Shown here: positions 25,399-35,926 of the stretch, in pieces
Layout of the letters: the number at the start of each line of letters is the position of its first letter
Numbering within the stretch: the stretch's first letter is position 1
Assembly (NCBI GenBank): GCA_024752435.1
Contig: CP103037.1
Location: forward strand, 1,054,001 to 1,118,000
DNA length: 64,000 nt
Source of the DNA: Allantophomopsis cytisporea
Lineage: Eukaryota > Ascomycota > Leotiomycetes > Phacidiales > Phacidiaceae
Direction of reading: 5' to 3'
The notes under the pieces: generated by a model
What the model was told of the DNA's origin: nothing
The model's input: only the letters and a program-made list of their open reading frames with translations
Database searches by the model: none
Translations under genes and position numbers: made by a program

Positions 25399-28055
25399 TT
25401 ATTTTTTCTTAAAACGGAACCTGAGCTCATCCTCCTCACTATCATCGTCGTCCACAAGCGCCCTTCTACCAAGTGTAGTCTGTCTTGGTTTCTTCGCGGC
25501 ACTCGCCTTCTCAAGACTCGTAGCAGCAGGCCTCTTAGCCTGAGACGCCGCAGCCCTGCTAGGAACCTGACTTTTCGAGCTCGTCGGGGCCTTCTGTTGA
25601 GACCTGCTTGAATTCCTAGGCCTTGTTGGAAGATCTGCGTCATCATCTTCCTCATCGTCGTCCTCATCGTCATCATCATCATCATCATCAAGAATAATGT
25701 GCTCCACCCTCCCGCTCTTTCTTGTAGGTGGCGGTGCAGAGTCCGACTGACTCGTCAACATCTCTCTCTCCTTCCCCTTTGCCTGTGAACCCTTCCCCTT
25801 CTCAAGCCAATACTGATCGCCAATGCCGAAATCCTTCTTTTTCACCTCCTCCAGCGCTACAATCACTTTCTCCACTGGGCGCCTAGGCCCATCTGCAGTC
25901 CCTTGTCTTCTGAATTTCTTGAAATTCTTTCGTCCATTCCAGCGCTCATCCCAGCGCTCGCTCTCATCTCCAGCGATATTAGCACGGCGTTGAGAGGACG
26001 GGTCTGATCGCCGGATCTCCATCTCTTCGACTATGGCGAGGTTTCGGATGGCATGAATATCCATACCTTCTAAAGATTCTTGCAATGATTCACGTTCAGC
26101 ACGTGCCATCTCTTCTGCTTTTTCACGCTGCTGCCGCGCGACTTCCAGAATATCGATTTCTTTTTTGATCTTCTTTGGCTTTGTTTCTTCCTTAGGCTGC
26201 TTCTTAACTAAAACCGGTGGTGGCGTAGGCTCTCCTTTTCGTCGCCGCTCAGCATCTTCGGCCAATTTCTGTTTCTTGAATCGAGATGCTGTAGGTGCAA
26301 GAGCTTCCATTACATCTTCTTCCTCTTCCTCCTCAATAGGTGGCGATGCTCGTTTTCTGCTTGTGCGAGGTTCTGCTGTTGATGAAATTGATTGCCCAAT
26401 ATCGACGTCCATTTCATCGACTTGAGAGACAAACATCCCTGGCTCTTGTGACTGAGGTACTTCTGCTACTACTTCCGGTAGAGGAGTAGCTGTTGGCAGA
26501 GACTCTGGGTCAGGACTGTCGTCAAAGCCTTTAAATCGACTTGTCACTGCTCTTCTAGCTCGACCTCTACGAGCCGGTGCCGGTACAGATAGATGCGTTG
26601 GAGCAGGCGCAGAATCTGTTGGTGGTTCCGTACCCTGTGATAGGAGCAACGGATGAGATGATGGAGGACCAGTCACTAAGAAAGTGTCAGCGATGATAGG
26701 ATCATGGCCCAAATTTTATACATACCACGACTTGGCTGTGGAGACGTATTACCCGAAGGTTCGGGTTCAAGGGCCTTCCGCAAGGGGCTTGCATCATTAC
26801 TCAGAATGGCATCAAGAAACTCTCTCTGTTCAATGAGTCGATGATCCAAGAATTGGGACACATCAATAACAAATCTTGCGTACCACTCGACATCACCCTT
26901 CCCAGGGACATACCTTACTACCACCACACCCTTACCTTCGCTACCGTCCTCAAATTCGCCAAGCCCCTTCTCGCCAGCAACGTTTTTGACATAGCGGACA
27001 AAGTCTTCAACCGTCGTATGGTGTGGTTCAACTTGGTATATGAGTGCTTTACCCTTGCCATTTGTAATAGGTGCTAGCAACTGCTCAAATTGTGCTGACT
27101 CATAGAAGACAAAGGTATAGCCATCAAAAACATTCTGGCGAGCGGGGTCTGGTGCATATGCTGTTTCAGGTTTGTCTGTAGGCTCTTCACCACGAGGAGG
27201 CAAGAATCGTAGAGCATCAGGCCAGTTCAAATCGAAATCGATCTCGAGTTTTGAAAGAGTATCCGATCCCTCGCCATCTCTGTATGTAGCTTTTTCGATA
27301 GCATCGACAAAGGCATCTGTGACAATATACTTTCCGTCAATCAAAGCTTGCAAGCCCTTCGCCGTATTGCGTTTCTTCGTGACAAGATGTGTTGTCCTTC
27401 CTTGGACATATTCAATCGCACATTTGATATCCAGCGGCTCAAGACGCTTCAGAATTTGAGTTAGGGCACCTCCTCGAATTTCCTTGCTTGTGTAGCTAAA
27501 GGTTAGGATAACAGGAACCCATGTGATTCTGTGGACGAGTTAGTTCTGCTTATAGACTCACAAAACTGGGCTCAATACCGAAATAACTTCTCATGATGTC
27601 CTAGCTTGATTTGATGGTGAGTTCCAGTCAAGACATAACGAGTACCTCTGATCTGCACCCCATCTACTTGGGTTCCTATCTTTGTCTTCAGGTCCTCTAA
27701 GGTGACTCGAGATCTCGACTCAACATTCGTCTATGGGAATTAGCAAGCTTCTATTGTTTGCCATAGTTTATACGTACACCATCGCCTGCTTTCACCAAGT
27801 CAACCTCGACCGTCAGGTGCTGTCTGGAGATTGTTTTATTTGATATTGCGTATTGACCAGCTACCAGGGTTAGAGAGCGATCTTCAAGCAAGCACGCAAC
27901 CTACATTCTGTTCTAGTTCTGCCGAACAAAAATTTCCCACCAGGTCGTAGCCATAACCTTTTATCTTGAGAGAATTAGTAGCTGCGCGTGGAATTGGAAG
28001 GTAAATGGAAGTAGGTACTATTAAAAGTTTCGTCCTCTGATTCGATAACCCACAT
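25399..28055 (-). CDS. nbs1: Nbs1/Xrs2 (nibrin) subunit of the MRN DNA-repair complex
   Basis: Six exons on the minus strand (28055-28019, 27964-27905, 27860-27778, 27730-27579, 27528-26726, 26675-25399) encode 803 residues, close to fungal homologues such as ScaA. It recruits Mre11-Rad50 to double-strand breaks and links it to Tel1/ATM. Visible: an FHA domain assembled over four exons (MWVIESEDE, RLWLRPGGKFLFGRT, NKTISRQHLTVEV); BRCT-type region (IKCAIEYVQGRTTHLVT, ALIDGKYIVTDAFVDAIE); conserved LEIDFDLNWPDALRFLPP; a long disordered charged region; and the C-terminal acidic-then-basic end DDDSEEDELRFRFKKK, which fits the Tel1-binding tail. The 12-codon first exon is supported because MW starts most family members. 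It shares a short divergent promoter with the RPEL gene. Confidence 0.9.
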
Positions 28056-28518
28056 TATGTATGGAGAACGGCGATATCACCGATATCACGACGGATCATC
28101 TATGTCTTAGAGGAACTTCGTCACAGGCATGATCAATACGTTATCATGAGCTGGGTTGCTTGTTTTCAAGGACACGCGTTGGTTGCCTAAACCACTGATG
28201 GTCTAAGACGCGGTATCACGTGCCGTCAATTAATCAAGACATCGGGGCTTCGGGGGCCGACACCTACGTCAAGGTCAAGCGCAAGGGTTCATCTGAGTTC
28301 CAAGCTTGAGCTCAGGTGAAGCTGCCAGCCGGAAACCCTCCTGGTTGTCATGTGGTGGTCCCATGCTCTACCCATATCAACAAGGGACACTGACCCCATA
28401 TATATGAACCAGATCTCTCACAAACACCGCCTTTCCACATAGAAATACAAAGCTGTTCTTTTCACTCTGCCAGAAATCCTGCTTTGACTTATCTACATAC
28501 TCTACAATTGTCAACAAC
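28056..28518. promoter_or_regulatory. Divergent promoter between nbs1 and RPEL gene
   Basis: 463 bases between two start codons on opposite strands, so both promoters must lie here. A TATA-like ATATATA at 28398-28404 is about 115 bases before the RPEL start. The stretch near 28080-28100 has repeated GATATCAC units. No gene seen. Confidence 0.5.
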
Positions 28519-29143
28519 ATGTCGGACAACGCAATTATCGACAACTCCAGTATCACTCCTAGTCATACCGACCACAAGCGTCAAGACTCTCTTCAGAAAC
28601 ACCTCCAACACCGCCCTGATCCCCAAGAACTCAAGGAACGACACATTCTCCTTGATACCAAAGCTGCTCCGTAAGTCAATCTACCACAATCTTCTTAGGT
28701 GTCAATGAGACATCCCTCCACAATTGGAGTTGTCGCTAATTGCGGGGTAAATTAATAGAGCTCTACAATCAGCAGCTGTTGAACTCGAACGCCAACGAGC
28801 AGCCGACAGTTTGAGAAAGGGACTTGAGAAGAGACCAGAACGTGAAGAGCTTGTTGAGCGTAAGCCTGTTCATATGGCAATAGCATTGTCAATCGATCGT
28901 TTCGAGATCTCGCATCCTAACATGAGTATAGGTAATATCCTCCCAGATTCGAATGCTGCCCCTGGCATTCAAGGACAGCAGAAGGAATTGGAGAAACACA
29001 TGCGAGCCGATAGCTTGAACGAAAAGCTTGCGAACAGACCAAAGCCCGATGACTTGCTCCAGAAAGGCGTCTTGACACAAGATCCAACCTCCTACGAGGA
29101 AAAGATTGAGGATGAATATGCAAAACGTGAGGGAGGAGCTTAA
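28519..29143 (+). CDS. Small RPEL-repeat protein (putative actin-binding)
   Basis: Three exons (28519-28670, 28759-28859, 28932-29143) encode 154 residues. Three RPEL motifs are clear: SLQKHLQHRPDPQEL, SLRKGLEKRPEREEL and SLNEKLANRPKPDDL, each followed by a hydrophobic x-I/V-L tail. Their RP pairs fall at residues 32, 76 and 120, an exact 44-residue step. In animals RPEL motifs bind monomeric actin (MRTF, Phactr); fungal versions are short and mostly unstudied, so actin binding is inferred. There is no signal peptide or membrane helix, and the protein is highly charged and helical. The third motif reads RPKPDDL, Asp in place of the usual Glu. The intron joins restore the motif tails, which supports the model. 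Confidence 0.85.
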
Positions 29144-29379
29144 TCGGATCAGTGAACATTGAAAATGTGTCGAACATAGTTTTCTGCTCTGCTTCAGTTT
29201 TCAACGCCATACTTCTCTAACAAATACTGAGATACCCAATAAATGATGCTCTTCACTGTGAGTCTGCGTAATTCAAGGGTAACCCTTCGTCTGTAATCGC
29301 ACCAAATCCCTGTACCAAAATCACGTGAATATGTATGTACACAGGTGTGGTTTTCAGGTGTAAAACGGCTTGATTTTTC

Positions 29380-29940
29380 TACTCTGGGCCAACTACTCTA
29401 CTTATGCAATTACTACCAAGTCCGTTCGTAGCTGTAAACTCCGAGCACGTGATATATGCCTGAGGCTAGAATTTACACAGGTTGGCACGGACCTTTACAA
29501 CACCAGAACGTGTAGAAACCGTAGAATAGCTAGCTCTATAATTCAATATGCTCCCAGGCTAAAATCGAAGAATTCGAACTGTTATAGCGTAATAGTATAC
29601 TAAACGCTATACAGCTACTATTTACCAGCTAGGCTTCCAATTGAGCTAGAACTAAATAATCTCTTTAAACCATTCTTTACTAAGTCGGTCTGTAAATTAC
29701 CTACCAAAGATACTAATATCTATTTATAGTACTAACTCGAAGCTATTGATACCAGTATATACTACCAAACTCTGACTATGCTAGAAGATAATTATAAAAT
29801 ATAGTACTTTTAGTAGTTCTTTTCGTTCTTTTGATATTAGATTTGAAATTACAGCTAAAGCTAGAGCTATAGCTCTTGATCTTAATAACTAGTCGCGAGC
29901 TCATAGCTATCATGTAATACCGAATCGTCAGGTGACGCAA
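29380..29940. repeat. TA-rich block resembling a RIP-mutated repeat relic
   Basis: Dense in TA steps (CTATA, TAGCTA, ACTATA, AGCTAGA) and visibly poorer in CA/TG than its flanks, the mark RIP leaves on old transposons. It ends at a 12-base G run (29949-29960). No transposase or reverse-transcriptase residues can be read. The identity of the source element is unknown. Confidence 0.45.
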
Positions 29941-29948
29941 TTGACTAT

Positions 29949-29960
29949 GGGGGGGGGGGG
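29949..29960 (+). repeat. Poly-G run of 12 bases
   Basis: Twelve consecutive G at the edge of the TA-rich block, unusual for its surroundings. It may be slippage-prone, and its exact length in the assembly should be treated with care. Confidence 0.9.
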
Positions 29961-30713
29961 TCAGTTTCAATGTATATAATATTAGGCTTAGTGTGTGTAA
30001 TGGTTATTGAATGGAATGAAATGCTCATACCTCGAAGCTTATCAGACAGAGATTCGGGCAAGCACTTGCCATTATATACAGTGATCCTGAGTGTGGGAAC
30101 ACAACAATTTTTCATAGTCATTAGAGTCACCTGATGGATAGACAAAACCTAAGGTACTGCTATTATAAAACAACCTTGCGTTAAAGTCTTTAGCAGTGAC
30201 ATAGATGCACATAAGTGGAAAACAGGTCTTCCGGCACTCGGTATAGAAGTAGCGAAGAAGCAACCTCTCCAATTTCTTCGCTAATGCAGCTTAACCTAAA
30301 ATACCCCACACCAAATATAGAAAGGACGATCATGCCTCTAACCGCACTTGAATTTGCTCCGCAATTGCCCCGCAACTCTTGCTTTCATAGCTATCTCGGG
30401 ATGAGTCTACACTGACATCGCAAACATCAAGCATGGCGGAAGACACTGCGATCGAAGACAGGTATGACTTCTAGCGACATTTGTTGGAATTGGTGGAAGG
30501 TCTTGAGACCTTGGTGGATTGGATGGATTCTAATAATAACCTCGCATCAACTACCTTACTCTAAACTGTGACGCTAATGAAAAACAAAAGAACCACATGT
30601 ATCAAAACCCATATATAAAGCAGATAGCTTGATATACTTAAATTCATGTCCGTGGTTTACAAAAGCTAACTGAAAATAACTGGAAGGAAACCCATTCTGA
30701 AATTCTATTGACT

Positions 30714-32438
30714 ATGGCTATCTTACGCGCCATTCAATTTCTCGTCCTGCTTCCCGCAGTGCTTGGAGTGTCTAACTCAAGCGTCCATATTCAACCACCG
30801 TTAGGACCTACACATGGGCGCCAACAAACCGACAATAGCTTGGTTGCGTTTTCTCTTGACTTTTTCTCGTTCCTTGATAACAGTGACAATTCCACGTACG
30901 TTCATCCCGACCTTGCATGGTTAATAAGTTGTTCATGAATTCAGGTATCAAAACCCATTAAACGAAAACTGTATCGGGAATATTCGCAACATTATGGACT
31001 CTCCACTCCTCGTCCGCGTTGGTGGAAGTTCGCAGAATTCTGTGTACTGAAATGCAAGCTAGAATATTGGACTAGACAGCACATTCGCACCTGGAACCGA
31101 TAAACCCAGCTCTGTAGGCGTTGGTCCTGCGGCGTTTGAAGGGTTTAGCTTCTGGCCAGAAGATACGCAGTGGGTTTTTGGAGTGCCATTTGGTGAGACC
31201 AACTACAGTAATATCCCGACGGATATAGCACTTGGACAGGCGGCATACCAGACACTTGGCCAGAGGCTCTACGCAATCGAGATTGGCAATGAGGTGAACC
31301 GTAAGAAAAAGCACCTACTATGAGAAATCTATGCCCCCAATGAAAATGTTGCAAACAATAAGGTTCTAGCCAAGAGCCGGACCCCTCAATCATATGTAGA
31401 CTTATGGTTGGGTATGCGAGAAATATTAGCCAGGCAGTTTGAGGTAAAGATATGGGGCAGTTTGAAGTTGTCGCTCTGCAAGCTCCAACTTATATCAACA
31501 CCACTAACTGCACGTCTTTGAGCCAAGCAGAATGCTATACAGTTGAAGTGCTTTGGAGGAAGGCATCTTAGCATCAAATCTCGGTGAATTTGGAAGTGTG
31601 CATGAGGTAAGGCCTATCTGCTTGAAGTTTTGGAGATGAGACTGACTTTGAGGCAGTACATGGCAGACGCTGGAAATCCACTTGCTTCTGCTTCATTATT
31701 GATGAATCAGACGAATACCATATATTATGTCGATAGCGAAGCTACAATTGCCAACGAAACCTTAAAACATGATGTTTATTATGCAATAGGTGAGACCAAT
31801 TCATTTTCTGTGCGTTCAAAGAGTCTATTCTACAACATTTTACATACTAATGGTCATCCTAATTAGGGGCATAGGTTAAAAGGCGTTTCGGATGCATTCG
31901 CAACGGCTGTCTGGATGATTGATTACGTATTCTACACCGCGACATCGACAGTCTCGAGGCTCTATTTCCATTAAGGAACCGGCTGGAAGTATCACGCATG
32001 GAATCCAGTCGAGGTCAATAGCCTGTCAGCAGGGGTCAGAGGCTCATACAATGCATAGCTATTTGCTGCGACAGCTCTTAAGGCAGGGGCAAGCAGGTTG
32101 ACCTTCTCCTTGGCGAAGAAAGGTTGACAGCTTACGCGGTGTACGAGAATGCAACACTCGAGTCTATTGTCATTGTTAACATGAACCAGTGGAACTCCAC
32201 TCAGGATGCATCACAACGTCCTAATATAACGTTCGCTCTCCCACCGACATCGTTGTCAAGCCGCAGCATCGTGCGGCGACTAACGGCGCCTGTTGTTGAT
32301 TCACCCAATGCCAATATCACTTGGGCTGGACAATCCGTTAGCAACGAAGGTATTGTTGAGGGAAGCATACAGAGTGAAAATATTTCCGAGAATAGTGTTA
32401 TTGTACGTTCGAGCGAGGTTATCTTCATCAAAGTCTAG
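30714..32438 (+). pseudogene. GH79-like (beta-glucuronidase-type) glycoside hydrolase, broken
   Basis: Family text is readable through most of the stretch: a signal peptide (MAILRAIQFLVLLPAVLGVSN), LLVRVGGSSQNS, FSFWPEDTQWVFGVPFGET, LYAIEIGNEVN with the acid/base Glu, CTSLSQAECYTVEVLW, and a C-terminal beta-domain (RLTAPVVDSPNANITWAGQS). Introns at about 30896-30944, 31301-31362, near 31610-31660 and 31820-31866 still have GT-AG ends. Lesions: stops at 31048 (TGA), 31060 (TAG), 31440 (TGA), 31972 (TAA) and 32056 (TAG), plus frameshifts near 31560 and 32124. Three of the five stops fit CAG-to-TAG or CAA-to-TAA. The gene cannot make a full enzyme. Intact members remove uronic or hexuronic sugars from plant glycans. 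Confidence 0.8.
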
Positions 32439-33055
32439 TTATAATTTCAATTAGCTTGAGCGTCAGTGGTTGTAATTATGAATAGTGAGGACCTTACCTA
32501 TACGGAAAGTCGTCCTCCGTTGCTACATACCATTCAACCTAGGTAAAGGATGGCTAAACGTCGACATTTCCGTCGATATCACCCATTAACAAGCCTGCCA
32601 ATCGATCATTACCCGAGTCCGCTTCTATCAGCCTCCGGCTTGGACATAAACCCCTTAACTGCACTTGGTTTGGATTCGTTCATGGCAATGAGATATTTAA
32701 ATCGCATCTAGTGAGTTGAGTAGTCGGATATTATTCAATAAAGATCAGGCATTTGGGAAATTTCCCATTGGCTACTTAGTCACTGAGTAACCAGATTCAT
32801 ATCTCTACTTCTTCCTTGTTTATATTTCCACTGGGAGGTAATCATCGTTTGAGGGGGCAGATAACTGTGAGTATTGGATTGCATAGGCCAAACAATTCGT
32901 ATATTTAGCTTAGTAGCTTCTCTAGCCTTGTCATCGCAGATTGTAGTCGTGACAACATGTTCATCCAATTGAGATTTTAGGAACCTAGCTCTGTATTACG
33001 TCGACTCCATCGATCGTAACCAATGGCACATATTCCGCATTTTTCATACCATTCC
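32439..33055. other. Intergenic region after GH79 relic
   Basis: About 620 bases between the relic and the 3' end of the FKBP gene. No coding frame, repeat or RNA gene is seen. Confidence 0.6.
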
Positions 33056-33751
33056 TTACAACTCGTTGTGCTCCTGTCCGTCACCATCGGTGTCCTGAAG
33101 GGTAACCTTGAGCGCCTCAGCAGCCTCACCGACTTTGTCCAGGATCTTCTCAGTGACACCCTCAGATGCCTCGCTGACGACGCTGCTTCCAACACTACTA
33201 GCAGAGCTCTTCGCAGTATCCGTCGCAGAGCTGACCACCTTTGGCTTTTCGACACCCTTGATGCCAATGAGTTCGGTTTCAAAGACTGGATATAATTAGT
33301 AAAGTATACATCTATGAGTTTGGGGGCCATACTCAAGGTGCTTCCAGCTGGAATTGGACCCATAGCTCTCTGACCGTATCCAAGCTCAGGTGGGATGGTA
33401 AGTAGGCGCTTTTCTGGAAAAGAAACAAATTAGCATTGCATTCTTCATGACGTATATGTAGCTTCTGAATTTACCTCCAATGCACATGTCCAAAAGACCT
33501 TCATCCCAGCCCTTGATCACGCTGCCCTGGCCGACCACGAAGCTCAATGGGGTGCCTCTCTTGTAGCTTGCATCGAATTCGCTGCCATCCTTTTGAAGGG
33601 TGCCTCTGTAATGGACATCGATCTTGTCGCCGCGGACAGTCTTGCGCTCGCACTCAACTGCGTGAGTGACGTCAATCTTAAGATCGTCGGCAGCAAAGAC
33701 GGTAGAGGCTGCAGATGCCAACAAGGCGACAGCGACGGTGGAGAAACGCAT
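33056..33751 (-). CDS. ER-lumenal FKBP-type prolyl isomerase (FKBP2-like) with HNEL tail
   Basis: Three exons on the minus strand (33751-33475, 33413-33333, 33285-33056) encode 195 residues. It catalyses cis-trans isomerisation of proline bonds and helps proteins fold in the secretory pathway. Visible: signal peptide MRFSTVAVALLASAASTVFA; the FKBP core with VHYRGTLQKDGSEFDASY, FVVGQGSVIKGWDEGLLDMCIG, EKRLLTIPPELGYG and PAGSTLIFETELIGI, the last formed across intron 2; then a 60-residue Ser/Ala/Lys-rich extension ending HNEL, which fits the HDEL/KDEL retrieval signal. Core drug-binding and catalytic positions (Y, FD, W, Y) are kept. FKBP2 proteins are usually about 135-150 residues, so the extra C-terminal spacer is a fungal feature. 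Confidence 0.9.
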
Positions 33752-34365
33752 GATTTCGGGGCGTTTTGTGGGATTGGTTTATGTTGTTCAGGTACACAGG
33801 AACAGGAACAGGAACAGGAAGCCTTGTGGACACGAGGCGGGATCAATAAGGTAAGGGTAGGGAAGAGGCGTGGACAAGGATGCTAAGTCGGTACTTACAT
33901 ACTACCTAGTAGTGACAGGGTCTGTTTTTGGTGAGGAACGAGCAGCCACGGACTTTTGTAAGAGAGTCTCCGATAGATGCTCGCAACTACTACGTAGTAC
34001 ATAGATCTCAAGAACTTGGATGGTGAAATAAGATAATTTCCAAGCAAGAATTGGGTGAGTTCTACAGACTCTTGAATGATGATGAAATGGAGAGTACGTT
34101 TCTTGTCAGGCAGTTTTACAAGACACGTTTCCGCAACACTTTGCCGTCCTTTAAGGGACAAGTTGCCTTACTCTCATCTCACTCTGTAGGTATCGTGTGC
34201 AAACGTAGTATTGTAAGTCATGTCTGTACCGAAGATTATGTATTACCATATTATGTAAGCATGTATGTACGTGATTACATACATAATACGCGGTAGTTGT
34301 GCCTGACATGTACCAGGCGTACGAACTTACCTTGCCTTATCTAATATTAGGAAGTCAATTGTGAT

Positions 34366-34398
34366 GTCCATGTCCATGTTCATGTCCACGTCCATGTT
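34366..34398. repeat. Imperfect (TCCATG)n hexamer repeat
   Basis: About five and a half near-copies of a six-base unit (TCCATG with TTCATG and TCCACG variants). It could encode a Met-Asp-type repeat on the minus strand, but no supported gene contains it. Confidence 0.7.
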
Positions 34399-34507
34399 CG
34401 ATGATATGTGATTGTGGTTGAGATTCAATTCGATGTGGTCGCGCAATCGCACCCATCTCCGATCATGTGTTTCTCCGCAGCCAATGTCCCCTCCCCGCAT
34501 CTCCATC

Positions 34508-34552
34508 TTTCCATCTCCCTCTCTTGCTCTCTCTCTCTCTCCCTCTCCCCCC
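34508..34552 (+). repeat. CT-rich low-complexity tract
   Basis: Runs of CTCTCT broken by single bases and ending in a C run. Such tracts are common in fungal promoters; here it lies over 1 kb from the next start codon. Confidence 0.8.
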
Positions 34553-35678
34553 AACATCACATCGAAACAACATCGATCTTAGAACATGACATCAAACACA
34601 ATGGATGTTCTTACCATATTCATACCTATTTTCGACTAGAGACAGCCTCTTGTGCCCTTTCTTTGGCCATTGCCTTGCTTATCAGTATCCTGAATTTGGC
34701 GAGGCGGACTTATTATTGCTTAGCCACACTCTCTGACTCTCTCTCAGCTGCTGAAGGCCCCCAAGGTCAGGAATCCCCACCAACCTGACCCTTCTCTCAA
34801 GGGAAGTCAAAGGCAACGCAAGGCAACGATGACAGCATCTCTTACTCTTGTCTCCCCTATTAGTATCAACTTTCAATTCCCGCCTTTTTCTTCCTGTCGT
34901 TCAGCAACAGAGTGGGTCCTTCGTTCCGTCATTTTTACGATTTATTCATACCTTTTACGCACATAGTGCTTTTACCCTTCTCACTATGTACTACACAAAC
35001 CATGGCTAGGCGAAACAAACCATGTACTCCTGTGACTCAAAAGACTTTGCGAGAGCCTCACCTATTTTATTATAGGTAGCAGCCTGGAATCATAGGGCTT
35101 TCTTTGATGGCTGAGTTGTTCAGGTATTCACCAGGCAGTGCACAAAACAGTACCTTTACGACATTAGGATTTGAACATGAACGATCCAGAACCCCATACA
35201 CCGAACTTCGAAGTACTCACTCGCCCAGCTTCTCGGTGAGGTGTGACTATTTCAATCACTATTCAGTGATACTTCAGCATTATTTGACTCATCCTTCAAG
35301 GCTACAATGGCCAGCTGTGATCAGATAGAAGCAAGTTCAGTATGCAAAGCATCTCTTGGGGCGCTTTTTCCACAAACCACCAACTCATACCGAACACTGG
35401 CCAATTCAATACAATCAATGATGCATGGCTATGGAGACATAGAAGATTGCTCGATGGGGGCCGTCAGAATGTGAGTCCAAGAAAGAATATAATAAGTGTT
35501 CATTTCTTTTGTCTTCTTGACTTTCATCCACATATCATCTACATTATCTTCACTCTCAACTACAAGAGTACCCTTTTGCAAGTCCTTATCTTCTTCACCT
35601 TGCATCTTCAGACACCTAGACCCATCAAGCTCATCTACTATCAATCAGCCTCTAAGTCATTGTCAAGACCTACACAAT

Positions 35679-35926
35679 GCCTTCTCAGTACGGAACTCCA
35701 TACCAAGGCATTAGCCGCGATCCCACTTCACGTAGGTTTTATTAATGAAGAAGGTTTATCAAGATACATACTAACTCATCATACAGAATCTCCACACGGC
35801 TATGCTACTGTGACTACAACAACTTCTACTGGACAGCATGTAACTGTTGTCAACTATGGCAGTGGACGCTCAGCACCTCAAGAGCCGCACTCAAGCGACT
35901 ACCACAATAGCACCTATCGCCGATAA
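35679..35926 (+). CDS. Small hypothetical protein, 64 residues
   Basis: Two exons (35679-35733, 35787-35926) joined by a 53-base intron with good ends (gtaggt, tacag) and an actaac branch point. The product starts MPSQYGTPYQGISRDPTS and has a Thr/Val-rich middle (YATVTTTTSTGQHVTVVNYG) and a polar, Arg-ended tail. No signal peptide, cysteines or membrane helix are present. It follows a long pyrimidine-rich leader typical of expressed fungal genes. I do not recognise a family. The clean in-frame splice and low-complexity but coherent product argue for a real gene, yet it is short. Confidence 0.55.

Larger units (their letters stand above)
29144..30713. other. Gene-free, partly RIP-like region
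   Basis: The first 200 bases are likely the RPEL 3' end. The middle is the TA-rich block listed as a repeat. The last part, from about 30000, has normal composition and leads into the GH79 relic. No open frame looks coding. Confidence 0.55.
33752..35678. other. Intergenic region with simple-sequence tracts
   Basis: About 1.9 kb between the FKBP start and the small-protein gene. It holds a TCCATG hexamer run and a CT tract (listed) and a pyrimidine-rich leader before 35679. A 126-codon plus-strand frame across the CT tract is low-complexity and not taken as a gene. Confidence 0.55.

Noticed and set aside
31042..31075. 34-base GT-AG stretch that might be an intron removing two stops in the GH79-like gene
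   Set aside because: Too short for a fungal intron, and splicing it would leave the wrong frame, whereas reading through keeps the family frame.
31363..31410. Alternative frame in the GH79 relic suggesting an extra frameshift (SYVDLW)
   Set aside because: The main frame from the intron acceptor reads through to ARNISQAV and on past one TGA without any shift, so the other match is coincidence.
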